Positions 24,751 through 33,431 of a stretch of DNA of 64,000 nt are shown here, one piece after another; the first letter of the stretch is position 1, and the number at the start of each line of letters is the position of its first letter. The notes under the pieces were generated by a model. The model was not told the DNA's origin, did no database searches, and saw nothing but the letters and a program-made list of their open reading frames with translations. Location: the NCBI GenBank assembly GCA_004134985.1, contig REGQ01000059.1, positions 48,564 through 112,563 of the forward strand. The letters are read 5' to 3'. A program made the position numbers and the translations under genes. Source of the DNA: Paenibacillaceae bacterium. Its GTDB lineage: Bacteria; Bacillota; Bacilli; Paenibacillales; Paenibacillaceae.

Positions 24751-25098
24751 TCAGCCCTCAGGCTGTTTGTCTTGGGTATGATTGTCGCGTTTGCTATGCG
24801 CCTGTCCCCAACTTGAAAGCGAGCTCATAACCGGAATCATCGTCTTGCCGTAATCACTAAGGAAATATTCTACTTTGGGAGGAACTTGCGGATATACTTT
24901 TCTGATGACCACACCGTCTTCCTCCATCTCCCGAAGTTGTTGGGTAAGTGTTTTTCGTGTGACATACGGCAAAGCTCTCTGTAATTCTCCAAAGCGCTTT
25001 GTTTGGCCGGTAAGGTGACGAAAGATATACGGCTTCCACTTTCCGCTGATTACGGCCAGAGCCTTTTCGACAGGGCAATAACCTATTTCTTCGTTCAT
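24751..25098 (-). CDS. HxlR-family transcriptional regulator
   Basis: This 115-residue winged-helix protein of the HxlR/DUF24 type has Cys8 in the N-terminal CPVEKAL segment, the usual sensing cysteine of the family, then ISGKWKPYIFRHL, a recognition helix TRKTLTQQLREME and the wing VYPQVPPKVEYFLSDYG. It is transcribed away from the oxidoreductase at 25281 with about 180 bp between starts. That is the classic arrangement of an HxlR regulator controlling a divergent reductase in response to electrophiles or quinones. Confidence 0.85.
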   Translation of the reverse strand: MNEEIGYCPVEKALAVISGKWKPYIFRHLTGQTKRFGELQRALPYVTRKTLTQQLREMEEDGVVIRKVYPQVPPKVEYFLSDYGKTMIPVMSSLSSWGQAHSKRDNHTQDKQPEG

Positions 25099-25280
25099 AC
25101 TCTCACTTCCTAATGTTTCAAAATAGATACTATGTTCCCCAAAAGTGCGTTCTTGAGAGAAAGCTACTCTTAAAATTATAATATAATCCAGACACGTTGA
25201 CCATGTTTCGCTTATAGTTGGCGATGTTGAAAAGCAAAGAAAATGCGACAGAATCTATTAGACATGGGAGAGATTTTAAA

Positions 25281-26240
25281 ATGACAAATTCATTGATGAA
25301 GGCAGTACGAGTCTATGAGTACGGCGGTCCCGGTGTGCTGAAATTGGAGGATGTCGAACGTCCTGTGCCGCAATCCGGCGAAGTGCTTGTCCGTGTTATA
25401 TATGCGGCAGTCATTCCACTGGATTGGAAAATACGTAGTGGATTACTGAAGGAGGTTTTTCCTCAGCCGCTGCCGTATATTCCGGGAGCAATTGTATCCG
25501 GCATTATTGAATACGTGGGTGAAAATGTAACAGAATTTGAGGCTGGCGACTTGGTTTTCGGTAAGATGAAAGGGGCTTATTCACAATATGGGATCGTCTC
25601 CGTTTCTGAACCCTATTCTTTATTAAACGGGTTGTTGCATGTTCCTAAAAATCTTAAGCTTGAAGATGCTGCGACGATTGGGGCAGGAGCCGAATCAGCT
25701 TGGAAAGCTCTGTTCACTGAAGGAAACTTGGAGGCCGGTCAGACGGTTCTTATTCACGCTGCAGCCGGTGGGGTGGGGCAATTCGCTGTACAACTTGCTA
25801 AATGGAAAGGCGCCAACGTGATCGGCACCGCTTCAAGTGAGAATGTCGATTATGTAACATCATTGGGAGCGGATCAAGTCATCAATTATACGTCGACGCC
25901 ATTTGAAGAAGTCATAAAAGGAGTCGATCTGGTGATAGATACAGTTGGGGGAAATACGCAAGATCGCTCATGGTCTGTATTAAAACCAGGCGGATGCCTC
26001 GTCTCGCTGGTGCAGCCACCTTCTCAAGAGAAAGCACGCGAATATGGAGTTACAGCCAAACATAGCACTGCATCTCCTACCTTTGAAGATAATAAAGCGA
26101 TAGCGCAACTGCTCGCGGATGGTACGATTCAAGCGGCAATTGACAAGATATACCCTCTAAATGAGGTAACGGAAGCACACTTGCGGAGCGAAGGCAGACA
26201 TAGCCGCGGAAGAATTCTATTGCGTAACAATCTCATTTAA
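25281..26240 (+). CDS. NADP-dependent quinone/alkenal oxidoreductase (zinc-free MDR family)
   Basis: This 319-residue medium-chain reductase has an N-terminal GroES-like domain (MKAVRVYEYGGPGVLKLEDV) and a Rossmann domain with AAAGGVGQFAVQLAK (about residues 145-160). The NADP-selecting strand VIGTAS and a DLVIDTVGG segment follow. It lacks the zinc-binding Cys cluster, so it groups with quinone oxidoreductases. The ATG at 25281 follows GGGAG; the ATG at 25224 lacks a site. It is divergent from the HxlR gene, suggesting induction by thiol-reactive compounds. Confidence 0.87.
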   Translation: MTNSLMKAVRVYEYGGPGVLKLEDVERPVPQSGEVLVRVIYAAVIPLDWKIRSGLLKEVFPQPLPYIPGAIVSGIIEYVGENVTEFEAGDLVFGKMKGAYSQYGIVSVSEPYSLLNGLLHVPKNLKLEDAATIGAGAESAWKALFTEGNLEAGQTVLIHAAAGGVGQFAVQLAKWKGANVIGTASSENVDYVTSLGADQVINYTSTPFEEVIKGVDLVIDTVGGNTQDRSWSVLKPGGCLVSLVQPPSQEKAREYGVTAKHSTASPTFEDNKAIAQLLADGTIQAAIDKIYPLNEVTEAHLRSEGRHSRGRILLRNNLI

Positions 26241-27060
26241 GGTAGTCGATGGTATCGTTCCGTCGATAAGAATAAAGCCGTTATGATAACTACCTTTGAA
26301 AGTATTGAATATCATAAAAGTTTGTTAGAAAAAACAGACATTATGCAACACATAAACAAAATGAAACCTCTCATCGAAGAGGCAGAAGGTGGTTACTATA
26401 CGTTGTTGGAAAGCGTAGGAACGTGTTATTCGTCTAAATGCTAAAGACAACCATATTAGCAGACTGCCTTCAAAAGTACCCAGGTGTACGGAATCGACCG
26501 TGGTCAACACTCTCTGCAAGAAAGCGACTTCGGGAGCATAAGCTGTGTAGCGTTCGCCTTTGTCCCCGGATTTCAATCGGGGACAACATCGTTCGGAAGA
26601 ACGGCTAAACTACTAGTGCAACAAGGACTAGAGGAAGACACTGGTCAATCGTCCATACGAGTTTATAAAACTGTTCGGGAATAGCGACATTGCCCGGGGC
26701 AAGTATTAAACGGAATCGTTCCCGATCTGGTGCATCTGACCCGTCTTTAGTTTTGTTCACTTTGTCGTCAGCGGCGGCGGTTGCGCGATTGTCGCTCGAA
26801 CCCGACAATGTAGATATAGCGTACCGTTTCCACATTATTTCACGAAATCCACACACACATTTACTTCCGCTGTAATCACGAATTACTTTGACATTTCATA
26901 TAGTGTATACTACACTAATGTATATTACATAATTGTTTTGGTTTTGGTCTTGTGTTTTGGTTTTTGTGCTCTGTTCTGCTCTTTGCCTAATATTTTTTCG
27001 TTCGACTTTATGCAAATATCCCTTATAGGGTTATCACATTTTATTACATTTCATTATTTT
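26241..27060 (+). other. 830-bp stretch without a recognisable intact gene
   Basis: A 53-codon frame at 26283-26444 (starting MITTFESIEYHKSLLEK) has no recognised identity. The minus-strand frame around 26605-26856 and the GC-rich 26690-26830 segment do not resemble known proteins by eye. The final 130 bp are AT/T-rich and hold the promoter region of the PadR gene. The interval probably contains decayed genes. Confidence 0.35.
26888..26917 (+). promoter_or_regulatory. Promoter and palindromic operator upstream of padR
   Basis: TTGACA at 26888-26893 is followed after 17 bp by TACACT. The near-perfect palindrome TAGTGTATACTACACTA at 26901-26917 overlaps the spacer and -10. PadR proteins bind dyads of this general type. 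The site is 155 bp upstream of the TTG start, leaving a long leader. Confidence 0.5.
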
Positions 27061-27073
27061 GAGGTGAGCTGAC

Positions 27074-27634
27074 TTGTCTGAGGTTGAATGTGTCGTGCTT
27101 GGTCTTTTGCACGAAGAGTATCAATACGGCTATGAACTGGATAAAGCTATCGATGAACGGAATATGCGCTATTGGAACAATCTCAGCAAGAAGTCCATCT
27201 ATCTGGCTTTACAGCGAATGCAGGGCAAAGGCTGGGTGCAAGCGAGCGAATGCCGACAGCCTAACTTTCCGGCCCAGATCCGCTATACGCTGACATCCGA
27301 AGGAAAAGCAGCCTTCATCGACATGGTGTCATCCGGATTAGGCTCGCAGGAGTTGATTAAGCTTGCGTATAGTGTTCCCGTCGCATTTTTATCTGTGCTC
27401 CCTGTAGAGGAATCGATGAATCAAATGCTGAAGCGGCGGGATTGGCTGGCTGCATTTGTAGCAGATATTCCTGATCGTAGCCTGGATGAAGACCACTCTG
27501 AGCCTTTAGGCAAACGGGCCAACATACGTTTACTCCGTGCACATTACGAAATGGAACTGGAATGGCTAGATTGGCTTTTATCCCAATTAAAAAAAGACAA
27601 ATTCGATGAGGAAAAGGGGAACCTGAATGGCTAA
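27074..27634 (+). CDS. PadR-family transcriptional regulator
   Basis: This 186-residue protein has the PadR winged helix (VECVVLGLLHEEYQYGYELDKAI, then KSIYLALQRMQGKGWV with the wing RYTLTSEGKAAF) and a C-terminal helical domain to about residue 180. The TTG start at 27074 has GAGGTGA 6 bp upstream. The gene overlaps the next one by 8 bp (27627-27634), so both products come from one transcript. An upstream palindrome suggests autoregulation. The usual phenolic-acid link of PadR cannot be confirmed here. Confidence 0.83.
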   Translation: MSEVECVVLGLLHEEYQYGYELDKAIDERNMRYWNNLSKKSIYLALQRMQGKGWVQASECRQPNFPAQIRYTLTSEGKAAFIDMVSSGLGSQELIKLAYSVPVAFLSVLPVEESMNQMLKRRDWLAAFVADIPDRSLDEDHSEPLGKRANIRLLRAHYEMELEWLDWLLSQLKKDKFDEEKGNLNG

Positions 27635-28712
27635 CGCTTATCCTGTACAATTGTTCAGCATGCTGAAGGGGTATCGACCGATTACGAATTTGCTGGGTAT
27701 GGGAGATCCAAACGTTCATTTCATTGACGGGCAATGGTGGATGTTTTTCGGCGGTTTTCAACGAAATTTTAAAAATAACCTATTTAGCGCATCGTTAACA
27801 AAGGGAGAGCCATTGGGTAGCAATATGAAATGGCAAATCACTGCAGATTCTGGCAACAATCACCGGGCTATGCCACTAATTGAACAACCGAGCCCGGGAG
27901 GATGGGACGGCTATGGCCTGCATGAGCCTTGCTTTGCAGAGGGAATCAAACAAGGGAAGGATGGCCTAACTCTCCCTTGTCGACGGATTTACTACACAGG
28001 GCGAAAATCAAAGCGCGTGCTGGCTAATGACCAGCCCTTCTCCATTGGCTTTCTTGAACTGACCGAAGACGGTTGGAGGAGACATCCGAAACCGGTCCTC
28101 ACCGGGGATGAACGTAACCCCAACGTCCTAGCTCCTAAGGTGATCTACCATGAAGGGAATTGGCGGATGTGGTATAGAGCCACGCCCAAAGAAGCCCCAA
28201 AGGGCGAACTGCCTCAATATGAAATTTACTACACCGAGAGTAAAGACGGTATTAGCGGCTGGAAAAAACCTGTGCTTTTCTTCAACCGGAAAGATCAGAT
28301 CGCACACGCTTACCCTCTTCCCACCAAGAATGGCTTGGAGATGCTGGTCAGCACTTCCCCCAACCTATACGGGGAATCTGGCTATCCGAAGCAAGCCTTA
28401 CGCCACTTTCACTGCATTGGCGAGCCAGGAAATCGCGACCAATGGCAAGGTCCCGCATCTCTATTAAAAGCAGAAGACGGCGAAGCCTGGTATCAGGGCG
28501 GATTTTTTGGCTCCAGCTTTTGCGAACCTGGTCAGAGTGAGGACTCAAGCACCCGACATGTTTTTTTCACAGGCATTCATGCCCCTTTTAACAAATTACT
28601 TTACTCCCTTCGTAAATTACTAACTCTTAAGCTGCCGCCTATCCCTGCCCCTTTTTATTTTGCCATCGGTTATTACAGCTATGATTTGTCCTCTAAAGAT
28701 CAAGTCGAATGA
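27627..28712 (+). CDS. Five-bladed propeller-type protein (GH43/GH32-like), PadR-linked
   Basis: The 361-residue product shows the repeat pattern of five-bladed beta-propeller glycosidases: GDPNVHFIDGQWWMFFGG, GLHEPCFAEG, RRIYYTGRK, VLAPKVIYHEGNWRMWYRA, and YEIYYTESKDGISGW. Candidate acidic residues sit in GDPN and HEPCF. No signal peptide is visible, so it is probably cytoplasmic. A start inside the padR stop region ensures coupled translation. The family assignment comes from motif rhythm, not close identity; a non-catalytic propeller is the main alternative. A small-molecule glycoside as both PadR inducer and substrate would fit. Confidence 0.6.
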   Translation: MANAYPVQLFSMLKGYRPITNLLGMGDPNVHFIDGQWWMFFGGFQRNFKNNLFSASLTKGEPLGSNMKWQITADSGNNHRAMPLIEQPSPGGWDGYGLHEPCFAEGIKQGKDGLTLPCRRIYYTGRKSKRVLANDQPFSIGFLELTEDGWRRHPKPVLTGDERNPNVLAPKVIYHEGNWRMWYRATPKEAPKGELPQYEIYYTESKDGISGWKKPVLFFNRKDQIAHAYPLPTKNGLEMLVSTSPNLYGESGYPKQALRHFHCIGEPGNRDQWQGPASLLKAEDGEAWYQGGFFGSSFCEPGQSEDSSTRHVFFTGIHAPFNKLLYSLRKLLTLKLPPIPAPFYFAIGYYSYDLSSKDQVE

Positions 28713-28826
28713 TGCATTGCGCACAGTTCCCCGTGTGCAGTGGTTGGCGTCGCATAAGTTGTTTGCAAAAGAGAAAGGTGTCAAAGAAGGACTGCCTGCC
28801 GTCCTGTTGATCTCGCTATCCATGGT

Positions 28827-29078
28827 ATGAAAATCAAATTGGTAGCTGAACACATTTATAATCAAGAATTTTCGATTGAGAGAGCATTAAATTGGATATT
28901 AAATTCGATGACGTCTGAATTTTGTATGAGATTCTTTCATGAATGGTTGGAGATTGCTGAATCAGGAACACAGCAATTGACCACGCCATCCTGGAAAGAA
29001 ATTATCGAGCTGAAAGAGAAGAGTTTTTCGAAATTTAATTTTAGATTTGAGACAAACTCAAAAGATAAACAGTTTTAG
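28827..29078 (+). CDS. Small hypothetical protein, doubtful
   Basis: The 83-residue frame encodes a mildly acidic helical protein (ALNWILNSMTSEFCMRFFHEWLEIAE). No ribosome binding site precedes the ATG and no family is recognised. The 28713-28826 DNA upstream shows traces of other frames, so this may be the tail of a decayed gene. Confidence 0.25.
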   Translation: MKIKLVAEHIYNQEFSIERALNWILNSMTSEFCMRFFHEWLEIAESGTQQLTTPSWKEIIELKEKSFSKFNFRFETNSKDKQF

Positions 29079-29079
29079 T

Positions 29080-29159
29080 TGTCGAGTGACAAGAACATAC
29101 ATCTTTTAATAACCACGCCAGGCGTGGTTTTTTTGTTTTATGAATGCATGTTCTTGTCA
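29080..29159 (+). repeat. R2 dispersed repeat, copy b (complete)
   Basis: The left end is TGTCGAGTGACAAGAACATA followed by CATC. A hairpin ACCACGCC-A-GGCGTGGT runs into seven T residues, and the right end is GCATGTTCTTGTC. It is the most symmetrical R2 copy. Further GACAAGAACATGCATGC and TGATAAGAATATACT repeats extend to 29220. Confidence 0.72.
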
Positions 29160-29162
29160 AAA

Positions 29163-29560
29163 GTCATTGACAAGAACATGCATGCTTAGCCGATACGTGA
29201 TAAGAATATACTATCTTAGCCAACGTCTAATTGATGCAGCCGACTCTAGGAAGAGAATTCGTTTACGTACGGTACGGATTTCCCGTTGACAAGAGACGCA
29301 GGAGGATTTGAGGAAAATCTTAGAGGAAGCGGGATGGGGCGAATAATGAGTTTTAGGAATCAATAGAGGTAAAGTATTAATCAACGATTGGAGTTTATTC
29401 CTTGTCAGACGATTCATCCTTACCACTAACGCATCTACATGTGGGGGTCCCGCCAACATTTTAACGAAAATATACGCTAAGCCTTCGGAGGTGACCGGCT
29501 TAGCGTTTTTTATTACTCTAAGCTAAAGTAATCCTGACAATCTCAGATCGTTTTATCCGT
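29163..29560 (+). other. R2 end-repeat tail and gene-free DNA with terminator
   Basis: Two more R2-end motifs lie at 29167-29184 and 29199-29215, each followed by CTTAGCC. From 29230 to 29460 no gene is recognised. A hairpin AAATATACGCTAAGCC...GGCTTAGCGTTTTTT around 29468-29512 terminates the HxlR gene on the minus strand or transcription from the left. Confidence 0.45.
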
Positions 29561-29561
29561 A

Positions 29562-29894
29562 TCAGGAATTCTTTAATATCGTTGAACCATATTGATATTC
29601 CTTGTATTCCTCCCCCCAAACCATAACTGAATCTAGTATCGGCTTTAGTTTTTTTTCGATATCGCTCAACGAATATTCGACTTTAGGTGGTATTTGAGAA
29701 TATACGTTACGAACAACAACGCCATACTCCTCCAAAATGCGAAGCTGCTTGGTTAAGGTTGCATGAGTAATGTCTGGAAACAACCGTTGAATTTCATTAA
29801 ATCGCATCGTTTTTTCACTTAAAAACAGAATGATCAGCATGGACCATTTTCCCGATAATATCTTTTGAGCGCTTGTGAATCCACATTCTTCCAA
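29562..29894 (-). CDS. HxlR-family transcriptional regulator
   Basis: This protein of about 110 residues has the HxlR winged helix: ILSGKWSMLIILFLSEKTMRF, THATLTKQLRILEEYGVVVR and the wing VYSQIPPKVEYSLSDIE. A Cys (ECGF) near the N-terminus may be redox active. The start is uncertain: the TTG at 29894 has no good site, whereas a GAAAGGAT box upstream points to a non-standard ATT at 29918 that adds eight residues. It is divergent from the nitroreductase at 30066, the typical HxlR-reductase pair. Confidence 0.8.
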   Translation of the reverse strand: MEECGFTSAQKILSGKWSMLIILFLSEKTMRFNEIQRLFPDITHATLTKQLRILEEYGVVVRNVYSQIPPKVEYSLSDIEKKLKPILDSVMVWGEEYKEYQYGSTILKNS

Positions 29895-30009
29895 TATCTC
29901 ATTTGTGTAGTTATTAATGGCTATCCTTTCCGGTATTCAATTGCATACTAACGCTACTCCAAGAGCGTAGAAACCCTCTGAAGATACTCTATAAATTGCG
30001 CGATATAAT

Positions 30010-30025
30010 TTTATCATACGATAAA
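30010..30025 (+). promoter_or_regulatory. Palindromic operator between hxlR and the nitroreductase gene
   Basis: TTTATCATACGATAAA is a perfect 6-4-6 dyad located 40 bp before the nitroreductase start and about 100 bp from the HxlR start. HxlR-type regulators bind such dyads; linkage is by position. Confidence 0.55.
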
Positions 30026-30065
30026 TTTTCTAACAATAAAATGAAAAATAGAGGAGAGTACTCGG

Positions 30066-30737
30066 ATGAATACAATCATACCCGTTTGCAAAGAAGACGT
30101 TATTTCAGCTTTTCAATGTAGACACGCTACCAAAACTTTTAATACGACCAAAAAAATATCCGAAGATGATTTTAACTATATTCTAGAAACGGGAAGGTTA
30201 TCGCCCAGCTCGATTGGTTTAGAGCCATGGAGGTTTATCGTTGTGCAAAATCCGGAGTTAAGGAATAAGCTAAAAGCAGTTTCACCTGGAGCCCAAGGCC
30301 AACTGGACACTTCGAGTCATTTTCTGATCATTCTTGCCCGGACAAACGTAAGGTATGATTCCGAATATGTGATTGATAAAATGAAAAATGTGCAAAAAAT
30401 TCCCCAAGAGGTTGTTACTTATATCTCTGGTGCATTAAAAGAGGTTCAGGAAGTGCGTGGTTTGTTGAAAGATGAACGTTTAATGTATGAATGGTCTGCC
30501 AAGCAAACCTACATTGCTATGGGGAATATGATGACCGCCGCTGCTTTAGCTGGAATCGATTCTTGTCCGATTGAAGGATTTGACTATGCAGCAGTAGACC
30601 ATATCTTAAAAGAAGAAGGTTTGTTAGAGGAAGGAAATCTGAAGGCATCCGTGATGGTCGCTTTTGGATATCGGAATGAAGAGCCCAAACGAGCCAAAAC
30701 AAGAAGCAATATGGATCAAATTGTGAGTTGGACATAA
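30066..30737 (+). CDS. NAD(P)H-dependent nitroreductase-family flavoprotein
   Basis: This 223-residue FMN oxidoreductase has the N-terminal FQCRHATKTF motif whose Arg contacts FMN phosphate, SPSSIGLEPWRFIVV (about residues 44-58) and a C-terminal VMVAFGYR strand. Enzymes of this family reduce nitroaromatics and quinones. The ATG at 30066 follows AGAGGAGAG. The divergent HxlR gene is the probable repressor, and a terminator with GGCCTTAG/CTGAGGCC follows at 30773-30808. Confidence 0.87.
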   Translation: MNTIIPVCKEDVISAFQCRHATKTFNTTKKISEDDFNYILETGRLSPSSIGLEPWRFIVVQNPELRNKLKAVSPGAQGQLDTSSHFLIILARTNVRYDSEYVIDKMKNVQKIPQEVVTYISGALKEVQEVRGLLKDERLMYEWSAKQTYIAMGNMMTAAALAGIDSCPIEGFDYAAVDHILKEEGLLEEGNLKASVMVAFGYRNEEPKRAKTRSNMDQIVSWT

Positions 30738-30772
30738 AGGATCGAAGATCGCCAATAACAATCAATTAGAAC

Positions 30773-30810
30773 GGCCTTAGTCCTGAAACCCATTCCTCTG
30801 AGGCCTTTTA
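30773..30810 (+). terminator. Intrinsic terminator after the nitroreductase gene
   Basis: GGCCTTAG (30773-30780) pairs with CTGAGGCC (30798-30805), followed by TTTT. From 30820 to 31200 no gene is seen; a long imperfect inverted repeat at 30972-31017 (AAAGGCGCAA with TTGTGCCTTT) may be a second terminator or a transposon end. Confidence 0.6.
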
Positions 30811-31201
30811 ACTATCGTTCTCTAGCTTAATATCATCCCTGAAATCTGAATTTTATCATTTTATGCTAATGCAACATAATGGTGGGTAGTTCGCCAAGAT
30901 ATGATTTATTAATCAATAAGGCAAAAAAAGACCAGCCTTATAGATGACGAGGCCACTGAAAAAGTATGAAAAAGGCGCAACTCTTCAAGTTTTATTGAGG
31001 AGATTGTGCCTTTTCTCTGTATAATTAAGGTAATTTACGCAGTAGTCAATAAAGTCATGGAGGAAATAGGTGCCATAGTTGGTGGTGCCAACAAAAAGAA
31101 CACGATTGAAGAAGGGGAGATACGTATTATATGTGTTCTTGTCAATTCAAGTATATATGTTCTGTCTTGTCGTCCGTATTCGAAAATAAATACAATCACA
31201 G

Positions 31202-31282
31202 GTGTCGAGGGACAAGAACATACATCTATTGAAAACCACGCTTGCCGTGTTTTTTTTGTTTTAAGCAGGTAATTGAACACAC
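31202..31282 (+). repeat. R2 dispersed repeat, copy c
   Basis: The left end TGTCGAGGGACAAGAACATA and the hairpin with CCACGCTTGCCGTG followed by eight T residues are clear. The right end AGCAGGTAATTGAACAC is degraded. An inverted end motif GTGTTCTTGTCAATTCA lies at 31134-31150. Confidence 0.6.
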
Positions 31283-31298
31283 ACATTCTGGCCTTCAC

Positions 31299-31889
31299 TT
31301 AAACCAAAATTTGAATCAACACTGGCTTGCATCTCCCTGCATTACACGCCCCCTCAGAAATACTGCAAGCAGAAATGCAAACAATTAAATCCAGTTCCGC
31401 TTTGAATGTGATCTTGTCCCCTGCTTTGGAGACGGGAGGCCGAATTAGAATCGTTTGCTCCGGTGTGACAGCAGTATTCATAAAAATGTTTAAGGGTTGA
31501 ATCGAGTTAAATGGAGGAATGCCATGCTGCTTTAGACTAGCATTGATATTATCAAAACAATTGCTATGATGATGCCCTACGTTATAAAAATGCTGATACG
31601 TTTCCGCTCTACAAGAAGGTATCAGTAATTCATGAACACTCACATCATCTTCTATGATGGTCATCATCGGTTGATAACGATTGCTGTAAAGAATATCCCC
31701 AATTGAAATAGAGAGAGATTCTTTACAGTCTATTGTAACAGCTGCTGAAAAAAACTCGTCGAATTCGTTTGAATTTACTGCAAATAGATCTGCAACCTGC
31801 TGCCCCTCCATATCAATCACAGAGAAACGTTCTCCTTTGTTTATTTTGAAAGCCTGCCCTGTTTGTTTGGCTATCGTAATTTCTCTCAA
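31299..31889 (-). CDS. Urea carboxylase-associated family protein (DUF1989)
   Basis: This 196-residue protein has the DUF1989 layout: FKINKGERFSVIDMEGQQVADLF near the start, an RYQPMMTIIEDD strand, the HHHSNCFDN segment with the conserved Cys/His cluster and a closing DLIVCISACS region. Members accompany urea or guanidine carboxylases and aminomethyltransferases; the biochemical role is not well fixed. No carboxylase genes are nearby, so it is an orphan here. The start at 31889 follows GAGATGAAA on the minus strand. Confidence 0.78.
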   Translation of the reverse strand: MREITIAKQTGQAFKINKGERFSVIDMEGQQVADLFAVNSNEFDEFFSAAVTIDCKESLSISIGDILYSNRYQPMMTIIEDDVSVHELLIPSCRAETYQHFYNVGHHHSNCFDNINASLKQHGIPPFNSIQPLNIFMNTAVTPEQTILIRPPVSKAGDKITFKAELDLIVCISACSISEGACNAGRCKPVLIQILV

Positions 31890-31977
31890 TATTTTTCATC
31901 TCCTTTCATATCGTTAGGCAAAGTAGCTTGCTACTTGCGTTTCAATAGTTGATACAAACATACCATTCTAAACCACG

Positions 31978-32175
31978 ATGTCAATGTTCTACGTATTAAT
32001 GACACTGAACGATTTTCAATCCGATTTCAAAGAATTAGAAGAAGACGAGGATTCGTTGGTTGGTGATTTTAATACCTACATTCTTCTGGCGATCTGCGAC
32101 CAGCTTATTTCGCTCGGCTTGCCCTTGGAAGCCAAAAGGCAGGCGTATTGTAAGGACACGTCATCGATGATCTAA
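31978..32175 (+). CDS. Small acidic hypothetical protein or fragment
   Basis: The 65-residue frame (LNDFQSDFKELEEDEDSLVGDF) is not recognised and no ribosome binding site is clear. Its stop codon TAA belongs to the left core of the R1 copy at 32171, the same arrangement as at 3738. It may be the trimmed end of an earlier cassette. Confidence 0.3.
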   Translation: MSMFYVLMTLNDFQSDFKELEEDEDSLVGDFNTYILLAICDQLISLGLPLEAKRQAYCKDTSSMI

Positions 32176-32240
32176 CGAGACAACAAGGAACAGTTTGCCG
32201 CGGCAGCTAATTCTTGTTTTATTAAGCTTAATGGGAGTTG
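32171..32240 (+). repeat. R1 dispersed repeat, copy N (short form)
   Basis: The left core TCTAACGAGACAAC leads into GGAACAGTTTGCCGCGGCAG, TTCTTGTTTTATTAAGC and the right core TTAATGGGAG. The internal segment matches the copies at 37403 and 43228. Confidence 0.6.
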
Positions 32241-32313
32241 AAGGGTTAAACGGCTTCTACACGAATAAATAAGAGCAGACAAATATAAAGATGGTAGAAG
32301 GGATATCAACGTA

Positions 32314-32568
32314 TTGAAATTAATTGAGCTTCGAATACCAGCAGGTTTTGCTATTTGCTATAACAATTTAGTGAAGGGCGAATGGATTGTGCCTAAACAT
32401 AGGCATGAAAGACTTATTATCGATTTAGGATGGTCTCCAGATTCTAGAGCCGACGGGGAGTATCTACTAGTAATCGTAAATGATAACTGGGAAACGTTGA
32501 AGGAAAAGCGGTCAAGAAATCGTTTTGAGATTAAAGAAACACTAGAAAATTGGCTAATGATTCAATGA
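32314..32568 (+). CDS. Hypothetical protein
   Basis: This 84-residue soluble protein of unknown family has a compact pattern: IELRIPAGFAICYNNL, then HRHERLIIDLGW and a C-terminal helix RFEIKETLENWLMI. The TTG at 32314 follows AGAAGGG by 10 bp. The next gene starts 31 bp downstream, so they probably form a two-gene unit between R1 copies, the size expected of a toxin/immunity or regulator pair. No motif supports a specific role. Confidence 0.5.
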   Translation: MKLIELRIPAGFAICYNNLVKGEWIVPKHRHERLIIDLGWSPDSRADGEYLLVIVNDNWETLKEKRSRNRFEIKETLENWLMIQ

Positions 32569-32599
32569 AACTGCCAAATTCCAAATAGGTGCTGAGACT

Positions 32600-32974
32600 A
32601 TGAAGAAAAAAACAAGGGAAATCAATGTTGGAGAGTATGAATACGTATATGTGATTAACCAAAAGTATCATCAAGGTGTAAGTGAAGTTACTCTTTCAAT
32701 ATCATTAAAGGGACGAAAGAATATGACCTGTTCATTCCGCTTTTGTACATGGGATGACCCAATTATGGGAAGCCCTCTGTTAGTTGGCTTCCCTTTAAAG
32801 AAACTAGTGTCAGGAACGATTGAAAAATTCAACTTACATAGCTCTAGAACAGTTAAGCATTTTGTTTTGTATGGTTTGGAAAATGGTTGGAATAGAACAA
32901 ACAGGATAGAGTTCAATGATGGACTAGTAATACTCAGAAAGCTGGGATATGACGTTTTACCGCTAAAACGATGA
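32600..32974 (+). CDS. Hypothetical beta-rich protein
   Basis: This 124-residue basic protein alternates hydrophobic and charged residues (EVTLSISLKGRKNMTCSFRFCTWDD), suggesting a small beta domain followed by a helix. AGGTGCTGAG precedes the ATG at 32600. It is paired with the gene at 32314. No family is recognised and no signal peptide or membrane segment is present. Confidence 0.5.
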   Translation: MKKKTREINVGEYEYVYVINQKYHQGVSEVTLSISLKGRKNMTCSFRFCTWDDPIMGSPLLVGFPLKKLVSGTIEKFNLHSSRTVKHFVLYGLENGWNRTNRIEFNDGLVILRKLGYDVLPLKR

Positions 32975-33173
32975 CGCATAACTGATTAGAACGCTACGGA
33001 ACGCGTAAAATCCAGGTGGAACTTGGAAAGAAAACGATCCATGCTTCACGACGTAAGATCGGTCACATTATGTTTTGTGTTGACAATCCTCCGGTCCGCA
33101 TTCGGCGGGCAGAAGCCAAAACATTGCTGTAGAAGTGTTTCCACCGCTACCCAAAGCGCTGCTAGTTATGGTA

Positions 33174-33430
33174 CCGGGGTAAGCGGATCCGGTAAATCTA
33201 GTCTTGTATACGATACCAAATATAAAGAAGGCAGAACAACTACCTACAGTTTATAGGGTATACTCCGGAGAATGATGCAAGAACAGTTGACAGCCTATGT
33301 CCGGTAATTGCTGTGGAGCAAAGAGGACGATCAGCAATATTTAGCGCCAGCTAGCAATGCTACGGAAGCCCAAGAACTCTTGGAAAAGATAGAATTCTTC
33401 ATGCTTTGAAGGGAGATGATATATTTACAG
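33174..33430 (+). pseudogene. UvrA-like ATPase fragment
   Basis: One frame reads GTGVSGSGKSSLVYDTKY, the Walker A region of UvrA-type ABC ATPases. After a stop, the next frame continues with SLCPVIAVEQRGR, the element that normally follows in the family. Both pieces are out of frame and interrupted, so this is a dead remnant. A different, C-terminal UvrA-like remnant lies at 54844. Confidence 0.65.
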
Positions 33431-33431
33431 A

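Noticed and set aside
26605..26856. Minus-strand frame as a nuclease fragment
   Set aside because: A GNVAIPEQFYK stretch vaguely recalls a nonspecific nuclease, but catalytic motifs are missing.
30972..31017. IS1182-type transposon end
   Set aside because: The inverted repeat resembles such an end, but no transposase trace lies nearby; a terminator explains it equally well.
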